Positions 6,702 through 7,304 of a stretch of DNA of 7,304 bases are shown piece by piece (position 1 is the stretch's first letter; each line of letters begins with the position of its first letter). The stretch covers positions 1-7,304 of the forward strand of contig CAMVBP010000101.1 of the NCBI GenBank assembly GCA_947165795.1, written 5' to 3'. Both the position numbers and the translations under genes were made by a program. Below the pieces are notes generated by a model. It was given only the letters and a program-made list of their open reading frames with translations, made no database searches and was not told the DNA's origin. The stretch comes from an uncultured Treponema sp. Its GTDB lineage: Bacteria > Spirochaetota > Spirochaetia > Treponematales > Treponemataceae.

Positions 6702-6717
6702 ACAAACTTTTGTTTGT
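6702..6717 (+). promoter_or_regulatory. Second inverted repeat in the rpsU leader
   Basis: ACAAAC (6702-6707), loop TTTT, GTTTGT (6712-6717) form a perfect 6-bp stem that starts 3 bp after the previous repeat. In RNA it would be a small hairpin about 24 nt upstream of the Shine-Dalgarno sequence. Its function is unknown. Confidence 0.35.
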
Positions 6718-6740
6718 GTTTATAGACGGAATCACCGGAA

Positions 6741-6751
6741 AAAGGAGGTGA
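6741..6751 (+). promoter_or_regulatory. Extended Shine-Dalgarno of rpsU
   Basis: AAAGGAGGTGA is complementary over 11 nt to the standard bacterial 16S rRNA 3' end. GGAGG ends 9 nt before ATG 6758. The other two starts in the window use only AAAGG and GGAGG, so this site is exceptional here and fixes the rpsU start. Confidence 0.8.
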
Positions 6752-6757
6752 AAAATA

Positions 6758-6964
6758 ATGGCAACTATTAGCGTTGAAGAGTCAGAGAACCTGGAAAAAG
6801 CAATCAAACGTTTTAAGCGTATGGTTGAAAAAGAAGGTATTATCCGCGAATACAAAAAGCGTGAATATTTTGAAAAGCCTTCTGCCATTCTTCACCAGAA
6901 GAAAACAACTTTGGAGCGTAAGCTTTTGAACAAGAGACGTAAGTCTGAACACAAAGATTTCTAA
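6758..6964 (+). CDS. rpsU: 30S ribosomal protein bS21
   Basis: This is a 68-residue, strongly basic protein of usual length for bS21. The family signature is clear: [18 protein letters not shown] (residues about 9-26), then [16 protein letters not shown] (27-42), then a Lys/Arg-rich tail. bS21 binds the 30S platform close to the 3' end of 16S rRNA and helps early translation initiation. The start is set by the very long Shine-Dalgarno, and a strong terminator follows 27 bp after the stop, so it is probably transcribed alone from the upstream gap. In other bacteria bS21 can influence anti-Shine-Dalgarno availability, so the perfect site here could allow feedback; that is inference. Confidence 0.97.
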   Translation: MATISVEESENLEKAIKRFKRMVEKEGIIREYKKREYFEKPSAILHQKKTTLERKLLNKRRKSEHKDF

Positions 6965-6991
6965 TTTTCTGTAAAGAGAATTAAAAATGAG

Positions 6992-7026
6992 AAAAGTGCA
7001 CTTAATTAAAGGTGCACTTTTTTTTT
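6992..7026 (+). terminator. Rho-independent terminator of rpsU, probably bidirectional
   Basis: A perfect 10-bp stem, AAAAGTGCAC (6992-7001) with GTGCACTTTT (7012-7021), has a 10-nt loop and is followed by T to 7026 (nine consecutive T from 7018). Read on the minus strand, the same stem is followed by TTTTCTCATTTTT, so it can also end transcripts of the convergent AraC-family gene. Confidence 0.92.
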
Positions 7027-7061
7027 GCGCGGTATTATAAAATGTGGCTTTGCTGTCTGTA

Positions 7062-7304
7062 TTAAATCCGCGAATTTCTTCTTTGCTTTGGAGTTGTTCC
7101 TTTTATCTTTTTATAGGTTCTGATAAAGTGGCTTGCATCTGTAAATCCAGTTTCCTGACTTATATAATCCAGAGTTTTGTCTGTATACAATAGAAGAGTA
7201 TCAGCCTTACATACCCTTACAAATTCAATGTATTCCTTGCAGGTTTTTCCAAACTGCGCTTTAAACTGCTTTGCAAAATTTGAATAGCACATTCCGCATT
7301 GAGA
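7062..7304 (-). CDS. AraC-family transcriptional regulator, C-terminal DNA-binding domain (5' partial)
   Basis: The minus-strand frame stays open from TAA (7064-7062) to the right edge. ATG at 7292 is internal, because the codons before it (S-Q-C-G) continue the first helix-turn-helix. The 80 visible residues are the double helix-turn-helix of the AraC/XylS family. The end of the first unit is SNFAKQFKAQFGKTCKEYIEFVR. It is followed by the linker helix VCKADTLLLYTDKTL, then the second unit ISQETGFTDASHFIRTYKK and the family ending KGTTPKQRR. The N-terminal sensing domain lies outside the window, so the effector is unknown. The gene converges on rpsU and shares its terminator region. The usual Tyr of the closing TPxxYR motif is Arg here (TPKQRR). 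Confidence 0.9.
   Translation of the reverse strand, partial: SQCGMCYSNFAKQFKAQFGKTCKEYIEFVRVCKADTLLLYTDKTLDYISQETGFTDASHFIRTYKKIKGTTPKQRRNSRI

Noticed and set aside
6664..6888. Minus-strand open frame opposite rpsU
   Set aside because: It is a shadow of rpsU and its leader.

Overview
The window is AT-rich bacterial DNA that most resembles a host-associated Treponema (Spirochaetota). Three things point there: a very long Gly/Ser/Thr/Asn-rich surface protein built from Pmp-type GG[GA][IV] repeats, BspA/TpLRR-type leucine-rich repeats in two of the genes, and a spirochaete-style loose lipobox. This assignment comes from family resemblance, not from a search.

Layout. Positions 1-5133 (+) are the 3' part of one giant reading frame that is still open at the left edge, giving 1,710 codons in the window. 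It holds the tail of one module, three full modules of unequal length (about 440, 334 and 504 residues), each a predicted right-handed beta-helix, and a C-terminal leucine-rich-repeat domain. No C-terminal autotransporter barrel is visible. A 77-bp gap holds a good sigma-70-type promoter (TTGTCA, 17 bp, TGATAAAAT). It drives a likely two-gene operon: a small secreted, probably outer-membrane beta-barrel protein (5211-5831) and, overlapping it by ATGA, a lipoprotein with TpLRR repeats (5828-6541). The lipoprotein and the end of the giant protein share the same two-part domain, a short lead-in followed by LRRs, so the three genes look like a cell-surface cluster.

The 216-bp gap at 6542-6757 holds a GC-rich, foldable element (about 6566-6664), then two AT-rich perfect inverted repeats, then an unusually long Shine-Dalgarno sequence in front of rpsU (ribosomal protein bS21, 6758-6964). 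A strong rho-independent terminator (6992-7026) ends rpsU and probably also serves the convergent gene on the minus strand. That gene is an AraC-family regulator, of which only the C-terminal DNA-binding domain lies in the window (7304-7062).

How they may work together (inference): the giant protein would be an extracellular adhesin or display protein, and the barrel and LRR lipoprotein would be envelope partners made from their own promoter. The rpsU and AraC genes look like unrelated housekeeping and regulatory neighbours.
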